Positions 36,643 through 44,898 of a stretch of DNA of 64,000 nt are shown in pieces. Numbering within the stretch: position 1 is the stretch's first letter; every line of letters begins with the position of its first letter. A program made the position numbers and the translations under genes. The notes below the pieces were generated by a model that did no database searches, was not told the origin of the DNA, and saw only the letters and a list, made by a program, of their open reading frames with translations. Origin of the DNA: Agrobacterium sp. AGB01 (GTDB lineage Bacteria > Pseudomonadota > Alphaproteobacteria > Rhizobiales > Rhizobiaceae); NCBI RefSeq assembly GCF_014851585.1, contig NZ_JACVAB010000008.1, positions 62,001 to 126,000 of the forward strand, written 5' to 3'.

Positions 36643-38232
36643 TTACAGTATGCTATTTACTAGCTCGCCGCATTTGACGGGCTGCACGGTGGTGAATGAC
36701 GAAAGTGGTGCAACCCACCACCTGTACTGTGAAGCTGACACAAATACATTTCGAGTGTCACTCGGCAACCGATTGAACTGTGTTTCAGACAATGCCAACC
36801 ACGATCGCTTTGCGTCGCAGTCCTCGGGAATTGTCCCGGGCAAGGTGAGCTGCTTGTCCAACTCCCAGCGAGCGAGGTAGCCTACTCCTAAGTAGATTCC
36901 GTCATCGGGGCTGATGATCAATTGGGCGCTCTTGAGGCTGTTTACTAAGGCGAGATCCGCCTGCTTGGGAGCTGTAATATCCAAGTCAGTTATCCGGTTG
37001 ACGGTGCGATCTGCTTTAAGGACAATGAAAACAAATGTCGAAGCAACAAGGACTTTCCCAATCCAGGCAGAGGAGGTCTTCTTGACTAGCCGCAATAAGA
37101 GTTCCGGCACGAATGACGCGCCGACAGCCACCGCCGGCAGCAGATAGTAGACCCAAAAATTGTGTTCTCCTGCCCATTGCTTGAATGCAAACACATTCAA
37201 TGTGGCGCTCAACACAAACGCCAGCCAAATGATATGCCGCACATCACCCCGATTTCCGGCGAGGAAGAACGCCAGCACTGGCGCAGCTGCCATCAACAAC
37301 CCATATTTGGTAAAGCCGCTGAAAGCGTATGTCTGCACGTTGTACAGAATTTCTGCCCATGAACGGAAGTGCGGTAAAGCAACTGAATCCAAAAGTGGTG
37401 CCATTGCGCCAGTAGCAAACCTGATCGGGTAATTAGGATCACTTGTGACGAAAGCCATGTAGCCAAACGTGCCAGCCAATATGGTCACCGGCAACACTCC
37501 AATGATAAGTCCCATTCGCCAGCGCTGGGTGAATACACAAGACAAAAAGAACACCGGAGCAAGGAAATAGGCAGGCCAGTCCACCAGCATCCCCATAGCC
37601 CATACAACGAGTGCAAGCGCAATTTTCCAACCCGCTGGCCTGGCCAAATATTCCACGAAAAATATGCTTGCTAACGTCATGAAAAATGTCGTAGCCGGCT
37701 CAAAATTTGCGACCACGGCGTGATTAAGAAAAAGAGGACTAAGAGCGAACGCGGCCAAACAAAATAAGCCGGACCATACACCCGCACGGTGAGTAACCCA
37801 GCCGGAAAGTGCCAATGCGGTGCCGAAGCTGAGCAAGATGCTTGGCACTCTGGCCGCTGCGATTGTTTCGCCAAGTAGCGTGAAAGCAAGCGCAATGAGG
37901 TACATTAACCCTGGCGGGTGCGTGAAGTAAAATAGCCTCTGATTAGACTGCGGAAATTCAAGTTCATCCGCGACGATGCCACTCGAAATTGGAGCTCCGT
38001 CCGCCCCGACCTTATCGACCATTAGTAATTTTGATGTGGGTGCGTCGTATCTGATTAAATTTCGCGCGTAATAAGCATATAATACAGTGTTGGCGTCGTT
38101 GGCCACTTCGGGACCAACAAAATCTTTCGCAGTATGAGACGTCGTTAAGTAAAAGACCGAAGAAAAGCAAAATAAAGCAAGTGCACAGATCATTAATCTG
38201 CTTTTACCTGCAAAAAATCGCAAAATTGTCAT
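36643..38232 (-). CDS. GT39/ArnT-like membrane glycosyltransferase
   Basis: This roughly 529-residue polytopic protein has an N-terminal helix, a periplasmic loop with the acidic pair DFVGPEVANDA, FTHPPGLMYLIALAF, and at least ten hydrophobic segments, like dolichyl-phosphate-mannose or ArnT-type transferases. It would transfer a sugar from a polyprenyl-phosphate carrier to a lipid or protein acceptor. The partner GT2 gene follows 11 bases downstream. ATG at 38232 has GGGG upstream. Acceptor and sugar are unknown. Confidence 0.83.
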   Translation of the reverse strand: MTILRFFAGKSRLMICALALFCFSSVFYLTTSHTAKDFVGPEVANDANTVLYAYYARNLIRYDAPTSKLLMVDKVGADGAPISSGIVADELEFPQSNQRLFYFTHPPGLMYLIALAFTLLGETIAAARVPSILLSFGTALALSGWVTHRAGVWSGLFCLAAFALSPLFLNHAVVANFEPATTFFMTLASIFFVEYLARPAGWKIALALVVWAMGMLVDWPAYFLAPVFFLSCVFTQRWRMGLIIGVLPVTILAGTFGYMAFVTSDPNYPIRFATGAMAPLLDSVALPHFRSWAEILYNVQTYAFSGFTKYGLLMAAAPVLAFFLAGNRGDVRHIIWLAFVLSATLNVFAFKQWAGEHNFWVYYLLPAVAVGASFVPELLLRLVKKTSSAWIGKVLVASTFVFIVLKADRTVNRITDLDITAPKQADLALVNSLKSAQLIISPDDGIYLGVGYLARWELDKQLTLPGTIPEDCDAKRSWLALSETQFNRLPSDTRNVFVSASQYRWWVAPLSSFTTVQPVKCGELVNSIL

Positions 38233-38265
38233 CTGTTTACCCCAAGAAGTGCTCGACTTGAGCAC

Positions 38266-38722
38266 ATCTCACAAATTATCTGCGATCTCAATAGGCTGGC
38301 GACTTTATCATCCGCACAGGACTGCGCAGAGACGTTGTGGTGGGCGGCCAGGCCAGCGTTGTCGCCAAACCCCTGCCCTTTGGAACACTAGACTGTAACT
38401 GGGGGGGATGGCTTGTTTTTTCATGTTTTTTTTGAGGATTTTCTTTTAGATCATTGAAATAACAAAGAAAAAAAATATCACCACGTGATCGGTTTTAAGT
38501 GCTCGCCGAGGTTTTTGTCTTGTCGTGCATTATGGATTAGGTTTCCTAGATAGAGTGATGATTTTATTATTAAAATTAATTTTTATGCTGATTTTTGTGT
38601 TGGGTGTCTGTGCTTCAGCAATTACGTTAAGTGTGGGGTAATGTTTTAGTCGGCATTGCTGTCCAAGGACTGGTGGTGACGTAACCGATGGCTTGGGAGT
38701 TGACCGACGAGTTTGCAAATCC
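38266..38722. other. AT-rich stretch upstream of the glycosyltransferase pair
   Basis: This 457-base stretch, especially 38410-38640, is visibly rich in A and T with runs such as TTTTTTTT and AAAAAAAA, unlike the surrounding DNA. It holds no supported gene; frames here have unusual composition and no matching family. It may carry the promoter for the GT39 gene and mark a transferred or recombined segment. Confidence 0.6.
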
Positions 38723-39041
38723 TCATAACCTTCCCTTGGCCGCAAGTGCCTGTTCGAATGTTTGCAGACATTGGCGCGCTTTCGTTTGCCAGTCGTAGCT
38801 CACCAGCACGCGCGCTCGTCCAGCCTCGCCCATAACACGTATGCGAGCGGGATCGTCCATAAGCTGCTGTATGGCATCCGCGAAACCGGCAATAAAACTT
38901 GCCCGGTCGATGGGATCAACCAAAATGCCATCAACGCCATCCTGTACTACATCCTCAGCGCCACCCCAGCGCGTTGCGATGACAGGCACACCGGCCGCTA
39001 GCGTTTCCAGACAGACATTGCTGCCCGCTTCACGCAGTGAA
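38723..39041 (-). pseudogene. C-terminal fragment of a family 4 glycosyltransferase
   Basis: The frame encodes the final part of a GT4 glycosyltransferase: LREAGSNVCLETLAAGVPVIATRWGGAEDVV then GRARVLVSYDWQTKARQCLQTFEQALA. The start of homology (LREAG) lies inside the last codons of the LysE gene, whose stop is at 39030. No N-terminal half is present anywhere nearby. The gene was evidently truncated by a rearrangement that joined it to the LysE gene. Confidence 0.7.
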
Positions 39042-39653
39042 CTGAATGAGCTGTTCCATGATCAGCAGCAGCGCGATGGTGATCATTGCCGCGCCCGATG
39101 TTTTGCTGACCAGCCGGGCAACACGCGGGCGGGTGCGCAAAACGGCGCGGGAACTGGCCGACACTGCCGTATAGATGACAGCGCAATTGACGATATGGGC
39201 AAGGCCAAGCGCTGCGATCTGGCCGGAGATGGGCCAGGTGGCGGTCTGGCTGGTGAATTGCGGCAGGATGGCCAGAAAGAGCAGCAGTGCCTTGGGGTTC
39301 ACGCCACTAACGCCAAAACCGCGAATGAGCCAGTTGGACCATGAGGCAATGTCAGCCTCTGTGGCTTGCGGTACTGGCGGGTTGAGAAAAACACCCAGAC
39401 CAAGATAAAGCAGATAGCCGGAGCCTAGCAGCGTCAGCGCTGTCAGCATCAACGGCACGCTGGCGACAATGGTGCCAACACCGGCTGCCACCACGGCGGT
39501 AATGGCGACATAACCCAGCACCATGCCGCTGACGGCAGGTGCAATGGCGCGGTTGCGCATGCCCGCCGAAATCGCATAGGCCCAGTCTGCACCTGGCGTC
39601 AGAACCAGCGACAATGACAAGGCCCAGAAAGCACCAAGCAGACCAATTTCCAT
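39030..39653 (-). CDS. LysE/RhtB-family exporter
   Basis: This 207-residue membrane protein has about six helices and the LysE marks LSLVLTPGADWAYAISAGMRN, GLGVFLNPPV, GFGVSGVNPKALLLFLAILPQF. It exports amino acids or related compounds. GGAGAAGAG lies upstream of the ATG at 39653. It is divergent from the Lrp-type regulator at 39757, the usual pairing. Its last residues read through the junction with a truncated glycosyltransferase, so its own C-terminus may be slightly altered. Confidence 0.83.
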   Translation of the reverse strand: MEIGLLGAFWALSLSLVLTPGADWAYAISAGMRNRAIAPAVSGMVLGYVAITAVVAAGVGTIVASVPLMLTALTLLGSGYLLYLGLGVFLNPPVPQATEADIASWSNWLIRGFGVSGVNPKALLLFLAILPQFTSQTATWPISGQIAALGLAHIVNCAVIYTAVSASSRAVLRTRPRVARLVSKTSGAAMITIALLLIMEQLIQFTA

Positions 39654-39756
39654 TTCATCTCTTCTCCGTTGCGGCGAGCGAGATGTATGAGATTTGTTTG
39701 AGAAGGTGCTCCCTACTTCTTGCCAAACCCTGCCCTGTTGAGGCAGAATATCCCCC

Positions 39757-40209
39757 ATGGATGCTACAGACCGCAAGATAATCGCAATATTGCAAAAAGA
39801 GGGACGCATTTCTGCTACGGAACTGGCAGATCGCGTTGGCCTTAGCCTATCTCCCTGCCACCGGCGGCTACGGGCGCTGGAAGAAGCCGGCGTGATAACC
39901 GACTACCGGGCAACGGTGGACCCGTTGAAACTCGGCATCGGCTTTTCAGCCATCGTATACGCAACGCTGCGCGAGGCCAGCAAGGACAGCGTATCGGCCT
40001 TTGAGGCGGCGCTGCTGAAAGTGCCTGAGATCGTGCAGGCACAGCGGCTGTTTGGCGAGCCTGACTATATGCTGCATGTGGTTGCCAAGGACCTTGCGGC
40101 GTTCCAGCGGCTTTACGATAAAAGCCTGCTCGGCCTGCCGCATGTCATGCGGCTCAACTCCACGCTGGTCATGAAAAACGTCATCCCCAGCCGGCCATTT
40201 CCCATTTAG
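39757..40209 (+). CDS. Lrp/AsnC-family transcriptional regulator
   Basis: This 150-residue regulator has an N-terminal helix-turn-helix (DRKIIAILQKEGRISATELADRVGLSLSPCHRRLRALEEAGVI) and a C-terminal ligand-sensing RAM domain (IVYATLREASKDSVSAFEAAL). It is divergent from the LysE exporter gene with about 100 bases between, so it likely controls that exporter in response to an amino acid. Confidence 0.87.
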   Translation: MDATDRKIIAILQKEGRISATELADRVGLSLSPCHRRLRALEEAGVITDYRATVDPLKLGIGFSAIVYATLREASKDSVSAFEAALLKVPEIVQAQRLFGEPDYMLHVVAKDLAAFQRLYDKSLLGLPHVMRLNSTLVMKNVIPSRPFPI

Positions 40210-40258
40210 AGCGAAGGCACTTGGTCGCGTGCTTGGCACCGTCGCTAAAGCATTTCTC

Positions 40259-40350
40259 CGTCGTCATTCTCGGGCTTTCCCTAGAATCTAGTCACGTCGC
40301 GTATTTGGCGCCGGCTTAGATACTCACTACCGCAGAGACGATGACGTGGA
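40259..40350. repeat. Composite intergenic repeat, type A, degraded copy
   Basis: The segment CGTCGTCATTCTCGGGC...GGCGCCGGCTTAGAT...GATGACGTGGA is shared, with several changes, with 44675-44775 and 45088-45187. The inner stem is degraded here (CCTAGAATC instead of CCGAGAATC). It is non-coding. Confidence 0.6.
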
Positions 40351-40451
40351 TAGCTTGGTTTTCCAGTCGCTACCGGCTTTCGAACACCGACGTTATGTCC
40401 ACGAAAAAGGAATAGGCGTCAGAGAGTACGCACTGCCATCAGCCCCAACCG

Positions 40452-40590
40452 CCCCTCACCCCTGTGCCCGTCACAGGGGTCCAGTTGAGCGCATCTGCGC
40501 GAAGGAAGAGTCTTTTCAGCCCCAAGACTGGGTCTGGCCTGGATCCCCGTGACATCCCTCGGGTCAGGCCCGAGGATGAGGATGAGGGAG
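40452..40590. repeat. Composite intergenic repeat, type B
   Basis: A segment beginning CCCTCACCCCTGTG and ending GAGGATGAGGG contains CACAGGGGTCC opposite GGATCCCCGTG, so it can fold into a large hairpin. It contains AGTTGAGCGCATCTGCGCGA. A close copy lies at 44899-45019. Confidence 0.65.
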
Positions 40591-40746
40591 ATTGAGGTGA
40601 CCGCGCTACTTTCAATCATCGGCGTCGATCTGACCATCTCCTCAGAGTCATCCTTTGACGGCTGTCACTGCTTGCGGTGGTCTCCGTCCACCGCGCAGCT
40701 TTCGTTAATGACCACCCTTACCTCTTCACAACACCACAACAACACA

Positions 40747-41193
40747 TCACCGCATGGCATCGGCAATGCGCAGCAGTGCGGCGTAGATAATATCTGGGTC
40801 GTCAGGTGCTACGGCGTTGCGCACATCCGTTTCGGCATTGGCGGCAATTTCATGGGCTGCCTGCACGGCCTGTCGGCCGTCGTCTGTCAATTCGGTGGTC
40901 AGGATCCTGCCATTGTCCGGATGTGCCACCCGTTTGATGAGGCCCGCCTTTTCCAGCGTCACGATGATGGCCTGCATGGTTTGCGGTGTCACAAAGGCGC
41001 GGCGCGCCAGGTCGGCATTGGACAGGCCGCTGCTTTTTTCCAGTCCGGCCAGAACAGAATATTGCGGTGTTGTCAGGCCAATGTCGCGCAGCGCCGTATC
41101 AAGCCGACTGCGCAGCGCCTGCTGGGCGCGCTTCAAGGCATAACCAAGTGAACGATAGGTATCGTCGACAGGTGGGTCTATCAGGCTGGACAT
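40747..41193 (-). CDS. MarR-family transcriptional regulator
   Basis: This 148-residue regulator carries the winged helix LTTPQYSVLAGLEKSSGLSNADLARRAFVTPQTMQAIIVTLEKAGLIKRVAHPDNGRI, the MarR signature with the DxR wing (PDNGR). It is divergent from the VOC-domain gene at 41267. The intervening 73 bases hold several GATA/TATC repeats, including an imperfect palindrome at 41227-41241, that may be its operator. It possibly responds to a small aromatic or oxidant. Confidence 0.87.
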   Translation of the reverse strand: MSSLIDPPVDDTYRSLGYALKRAQQALRSRLDTALRDIGLTTPQYSVLAGLEKSSGLSNADLARRAFVTPQTMQAIIVTLEKAGLIKRVAHPDNGRILTTELTDDGRQAVQAAHEIAANAETDVRNAVAPDDPDIIYAALLRIADAMR

Positions 41194-41226
41194 ATCAGGG
41201 CCCTTACATTATCAAGATATCAGCAC

Positions 41227-41241
41227 CCTGATACTATCGGG
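41227..41241. promoter_or_regulatory. Imperfect palindrome, possible MarR operator
   Basis: CCTGATA-C-TATCGGG pairs with one mismatch. It lies between the divergent MarR and VOC genes among several more ATCAG and GATATC repeats. Confidence 0.35.
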
Positions 41242-41266
41242 TGATATCGAAAAAGGAAAGATAGAG

Positions 41267-41638
41267 ATGCCGAAACTGATTGGACCTGATTTCATTGGCA
41301 TCCAGACGAAAGATCTGGATGGCGCCCTCACCTTTTATCGTGATGTGGTTGGCCTGACGCCTTCGCCCAAGGCCCCGCCGGGCGCTGTTGTGTTTGACAC
41401 CAGGCCTATACCCTTCGCGGTGCGCACGCCCATTGAGCCATTTGATGATGGCCAAAAACTCGGTGTTGGCATTGCCATCTGGTTCGGTTGCGATGATGCC
41501 GATGCACTGCATGCGCATCTGCAGGCCAAGGGTGTGGAGATTGCCTTTGCACCGAAGGACGGGCCGTTCGGGCGATACTTCGCTTTTGTCGACCCGTTTG
41601 GCTACACGATCACCGCCCACACGGTTTTGCCGATTTGA
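41267..41638 (+). CDS. VOC-family protein (glyoxalase/bleomycin-resistance fold)
   Basis: This 123-residue protein has two beta-alpha-beta-beta-beta halves: FIGIQTKDLDGALTFYRDVVGLTPSP and VGIAIWFGCDDADALHAHLQAKGVEI, ending FAFVDPFGYTITAH. It may act as a metal-dependent isomerase, dioxygenase or drug-binding protein; the ligands are not clear. It is divergent from the MarR-type regulator, a common control arrangement. Confidence 0.82.
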   Translation: MPKLIGPDFIGIQTKDLDGALTFYRDVVGLTPSPKAPPGAVVFDTRPIPFAVRTPIEPFDDGQKLGVGIAIWFGCDDADALHAHLQAKGVEIAFAPKDGPFGRYFAFVDPFGYTITAHTVLPI

Positions 41639-41696
41639 ACTGAACGGTAACGAAGCGCCCATCTGCGTAGATGGGCGCAGCGATTTCCTCGCCTAG

Positions 41697-42323
41697 TTAT
41701 GCCTCGATGCGGACTTCTGTCGCAATGGATTGCTGATGGGCGCTGGCAATGTTGCTGCCAATCTGCAATGCCCTGACAAGGCCCGTTTGCGACGAGGCTG
41801 TGTCGAGCGGCAGTATCAGGTCCGTGCCGATTACCCGGGCACCGGTATAACCAAAAATACCCTGATCGATCTGGGTTTTCATGGCCTGCGAATATCCGCG
41901 ATGCTGATAGGTGCGCTCTGTTGCGCCGCCAATCGCAATGGTCTGCACGGACAAGCGGTTGAGCAGACGGATGGTGTCCTTGCCGCTTTCGTCGAAATAG
42001 GCCCAGCCTTGCGCAAACACCCGGTCGATCCAGCCTTTCATCACGGCTGGCATGGTCCACCAGAACACCGGGTAGATCAGGATCAGCGCATCGGCCCGAT
42101 CGATCCTTGCCTGTTCTGCCAGGACATCATCCGGTGGCGTGGCATTTTCGCGAAACACGGCATAGTCGGCGGTGTTGAACGTTGCGTCGAAGCCGCTTGT
42201 TGCGAGGTCAAGCAGTTCAAATGTGTGATCAGGTGTGGCCTTGATACCGGCAATTACCTCGCGGGCAACAGCGTGGGTATAGGCATTCGGTTCCGGTTGA
42301 GCCGTGACAATGAGGGAGTGCAT
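41697..42323 (-). CDS. NAD(P)H-dependent flavin oxidoreductase (MdaB/KefF type)
   Basis: This 208-residue flavodoxin-like oxidoreductase shows HSLIVTAQPEPNAYTHAVA near the start, ADALILIYPVFWWTMPAVMKGWIDRVFAQGWAY and the loop AIGGATERTY. It probably reduces quinones or xenobiotics with FAD or FMN. The first supported start is ATG 42323; the 41 residues before it are not family-like. It is divergent from a TetR regulator, with an operator-like palindrome between. Confidence 0.85.
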   Translation of the reverse strand: MHSLIVTAQPEPNAYTHAVAREVIAGIKATPDHTFELLDLATSGFDATFNTADYAVFRENATPPDDVLAEQARIDRADALILIYPVFWWTMPAVMKGWIDRVFAQGWAYFDESGKDTIRLLNRLSVQTIAIGGATERTYQHRGYSQAMKTQIDQGIFGYTGARVIGTDLILPLDTASSQTGLVRALQIGSNIASAHQQSIATEVRIEA

Positions 42324-42374
42324 GAGATAACCTTGTTGCATGAGTTGAATCGAGTGGGAGCTCGCTATATACTC

Positions 42375-42389
42375 ATAGTAGGTTACTAT
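42375..42389. promoter_or_regulatory. Perfect palindrome, probable TetR operator
   Basis: ATAGTA-GGT-TACTAT is a perfect inverted repeat, with a further copy of the AGTAGGTT half-site just downstream (42391-42398). It lies 20 bases before the TetR start and about 50 before the divergent oxidoreductase start, so it can control both. Confidence 0.55.
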
Positions 42390-42409
42390 TAGTAGGTTGA
42401 TTGTCAAGT

Positions 42410-42994
42410 ATGCAGGAAACAGCGTCACCCCGGCGAAGATTGTCACGCGACGAGCGGCACACGCAGCTTATTGAAACGGCACGGCATCTGGTGTTGCAGT
42501 CCGGAACCGACAGTCTGACACTTGGCCGTCTGGCGGAAGAAGCTGGCGTGTCGAAGCCTGTGGTCTATGATCACTTTGAAACGCGCAATGCGCTGCTGGC
42601 CGCGCTGTACCGGGATTATGATATTCGCCAATCGGAGTTGATGGACAGCGGCCTGTCCTCCTGCCCGGCCACCTTGGCCGACCGCGCCAGTGTCATTGCC
42701 AATGCCTATGTAGATTGTGTGTTGACGCAGGGTCAGGAAATTCCAGGCGTTGCCGCAGCACTTGTCGGCTCCCCGGAAATGGAGGCGGTGATCCGCAACT
42801 ATCAAACACGCTTCATAACCAAGTGCCGGGAGGCATTGGCACCCTTCAGCAAAGACGGTTCCATTCCCATTGCTGCCCTGTGGGGCATGATGGGGGCGGC
42901 TGATGCCCTGTCGACCGCAACGGCCTATGGCGAAATTTCCAAACAGCAGGCGCTTGATGAGTTGCGTCACACGATCATGAGCATGATCCGCTAG
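42410..42994 (+). CDS. TetR-family transcriptional regulator
   Basis: This 194-residue repressor has an N-terminal helix-turn-helix (DERHTQLIETARHLVLQSGTDSLTLGRLAEEAGVSKPVVYDHFETRNALLAALY) and an unspecific ligand domain. ATG at 42410 is chosen as the natural start, since the frame before it contains the operator region. It likely represses the divergent flavin oxidoreductase. Confidence 0.87.
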   Translation: MQETASPRRRLSRDERHTQLIETARHLVLQSGTDSLTLGRLAEEAGVSKPVVYDHFETRNALLAALYRDYDIRQSELMDSGLSSCPATLADRASVIANAYVDCVLTQGQEIPGVAAALVGSPEMEAVIRNYQTRFITKCREALAPFSKDGSIPIAALWGMMGAADALSTATAYGEISKQQALDELRHTIMSMIR

Positions 42995-43166
42995 TAACGT
43001 GATCCGGCGTGAGCCTGCGCCTTAAGGATAATAACGACAACTGACTGCTGCGCGACGCGCCGATTTTTTCCGCTGTGGTTGCAACCATTCCTCAAGCAAA
43101 TGAATTGCCACCTTGCCGTGCCCGTCAAAAGGCGCGGTGAAGTTTAATGTTCATGGAGACTATCCT

Positions 43167-43565
43167 GTGCGTCCATCGTCCACGTTATTTTCGGCAGCTG
43201 TGTTGTCCTCAGCCGCCAGCCTGTTTTTCGTGACTGCTCCCGCCCATGCGCAGAACGATGACTTTCATCTGGCTTATCATGTCGAGCGTACGCCCTCTGA
43301 AAAACTCAGCATTGAGACCTGCGGGTCGGTGGTGACGGCTGCGGCACAGAAGGTTGGGTTGAATGTCGGTTCGCAAAACTTCCCCGGCCAGCTGGTTTTG
43401 GTCAGTGGCGGTCTCAAGGGCAAAGGTGCCTTTGTCGTGCAGTGCATTTCGGTAGAGGATATTACCGTCAGCGTGGTGCAGGGTATTGATTACAGCCAAC
43501 AAAAAGGCGCACTCGGCAACTTCGCAGACAATGTGTATGAGGAATTGAAGGCGGCCGCCAACTAG
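43167..43565 (+). CDS. Secreted small protein (DUF6180-like)
   Basis: This 132-residue protein has a signal peptide (about residues 1-29, FSAAVLSSAASLFFVTAPAHAQ) and a mature part of about 100 residues with FHLAYHVERTPSEKLSIETCGSVV and CISVEDITVSVVQGIDY. Two cysteines in the mature part may form a disulfide. It resembles a rhizobial periplasmic family that I recall as DUF6180, with no known function. GTG at 43167 has GGAG 8 bases upstream. Confidence 0.75.
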   Translation: MRPSSTLFSAAVLSSAASLFFVTAPAHAQNDDFHLAYHVERTPSEKLSIETCGSVVTAAAQKVGLNVGSQNFPGQLVLVSGGLKGKGAFVVQCISVEDITVSVVQGIDYSQQKGALGNFADNVYEELKAAAN

Positions 43566-43698
43566 GGTGGTGCCATAGTACCGTCGCGCAACACAGTGCG
43601 ACGGGGTGGTGGTTGTTCGCACCTGCGCCCTGCTCATGAAGCGGTAAACCGCAGCCGTGAAAATGACTGAGGTGCCAGAACGTGGAAACTATTATTAG

Positions 43699-43830
43699 CC
43701 CCACCCGCCCCTCACCCTGTCCTCGGGCTTGCCCGAGGACGAGGATGGGGGAGTTCGTGGGACGCGCTTGTCGTCCCTAGTGAAGTTTTCAGTGCTTGGG
43801 TCCTCACGACTGCGGCAAGGATGACGTTTC
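43699..43830. repeat. Composite intergenic repeat, partial
   Basis: CCCTCACCCTGTCCTCGGGCTTGCCCGAGGACGAGGATGGGGGAG combines type B ends with the CTCGGGC-CCGAG core. The following GACGCGCTTGTCGTCCCTAGTGAAGTTTTCAGTGC matches the linker at 44610-44650, and AAGGATGACGT matches the type A end. It is non-coding and lies in a 377-base gap (43566-43942). Confidence 0.6.
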
Positions 43831-43942
43831 GCCTCCCACTCAATGACGCAAAAGTTGAAAACTAAAATACAACCCATCTAATTAAGTGCTTCTTCTGACG
43901 TTTGCATCTATTGCGTGTATCAACTTCAGTTTGGGAGCTTGA

Positions 43943-44371
43943 ATGCGCACTATCACTATTCTGGTCGTTGCATCGGTTATTGGCGGTTACGCCACCACGA
44001 TGATCAAAGACTATTTCACACCAGATGAAGCCTCCGTGCAGGCCGTGTTGGTTGAAAGATACAAGGCCAAACCACAGCAAACCATGCTCGACATGTCCGA
44101 TGCCGTAAAGCAGTGCTCTGACAGCCCGTTGCACGGCATTCAAGGCGCCACTGAACTTCGCGCGCAGTTGGCAAAAAACATTCTGGAGACGATATCCACG
44201 ACGCCCGACAGTCGTGACGCCACCGTTGCGCGGCTTGATGCCGAAACGACGCGTATCCTGACGACGTTGGTTCAGCGTCTGAACAAACCGGCGCAAGGCA
44301 AGTTGCTTGCTTATCTCAAAGACCTGCATAAGGCTGGAGTGGTCGATTGTGTCGTCTCAACAGTGGCTTGA
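43943..44371 (+). CDS. Hypothetical protein with N-terminal signal or anchor (142 aa)
   Basis: This 142-residue protein starts MRTITILVVASVIGGYAT, a possible signal or membrane anchor. The rest is helical and contains two cysteines (QCSDSPLHGIQG and the terminal VVDCVVSTVA). I do not recognise the family. It overlaps the next small membrane-protein gene by 23 bases, so both are probably translated together. Both lie between blocks of intergenic repeats. Confidence 0.65.
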   Translation: MRTITILVVASVIGGYATTMIKDYFTPDEASVQAVLVERYKAKPQQTMLDMSDAVKQCSDSPLHGIQGATELRAQLAKNILETISTTPDSRDATVARLDAETTRILTTLVQRLNKPAQGKLLAYLKDLHKAGVVDCVVSTVA

Positions 44372-44588
44372 GCGCATTGCCGACATTCTGTTGAGCAGCC
44401 GTCCATCGCTGATCGATTGGGGCAGTGTCGCCGTCGTTTGTTTTATTGCGAGCTTGTTGCCCGGCAGTTTTCTGCTGGACCGCTTACTCTACCCGTACAG
44501 GTATGACATGTCCTGGAGGACCGCCTATATTATTGCCGGCGGCCTTTTTGTGTTCATGCTTGTAACGATTATCATGGGCTGGCTTTGA
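44349..44588 (+). CDS. Small two-helix membrane protein (79 aa)
   Basis: This 79-residue protein starts at GTG 44349 with GGAG 9 bases upstream, inside the end of the previous gene. It has two hydrophobic segments, SVAVVCFIASLLPGSFLL and AYIIAGGLFVFMLVTIIMGWL, joined by a charged loop. No family is recognised. The overlapping arrangement suggests it works with the preceding protein. Confidence 0.6.
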   Translation: MSSQQWLERIADILLSSRPSLIDWGSVAVVCFIASLLPGSFLLDRLLYPYRYDMSWRTAYIIAGGLFVFMLVTIIMGWL

Positions 44589-44598
44589 GCAAGTGGTT

Positions 44599-44775
44599 GC
44601 CGGCGAGTTGAGGGATGCGCCTGTCGTTCCTCGTGAAGTTTTCGATGCCCGGTTCGAGGGGCCATCCCCCTCTTCGTCGTCATTCTCGGGCTTGTCCCGA
44701 GAACCCATTCACGTCGCGATTTTGGTGGACGGCTTGGATCCTCGCCTCAGGGGCGAGGATGACGTGGAGAGGTTG
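44599..44775. repeat. Composite intergenic repeat: linker plus type A
   Basis: A linker (GTTCGAGGGGCCATCCCCCTC) is followed by the type A unit CGTCGTCATTCTCGGGCTTGTCCCGAGAA...GATCCTCGCCTCAGGGGCGAGGATGACGTGGAGAGGTTG. Two internal hairpins, CTCGGG-CCCGAG and CCTCGCC-GGCGAGG, are evident. A near-identical unit lies at 45020-45187. Confidence 0.75.
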
Positions 44776-44898
44776 GATCGAGATGCAGAGAAACATGACC
44801 CCTCACCTGAAAAATCTATCACTTAGCAAGCTAAGGTGATGATTTTTCTTCCTCTCCCACAAGGGTAGAGGTAAAGGCGCCAGCGGCACGATACCAAC

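Noticed and set aside
38530-38745. 71-residue minus-strand frame in the AT-rich tract
   Set aside because: No ribosome-binding site; it runs into the truncated glycosyltransferase and has a composition expected by chance.
40549-41151. 200-residue plus-strand frame over the MarR gene
   Set aside because: Antisense to a clear MarR gene and starts within a palindromic repeat.
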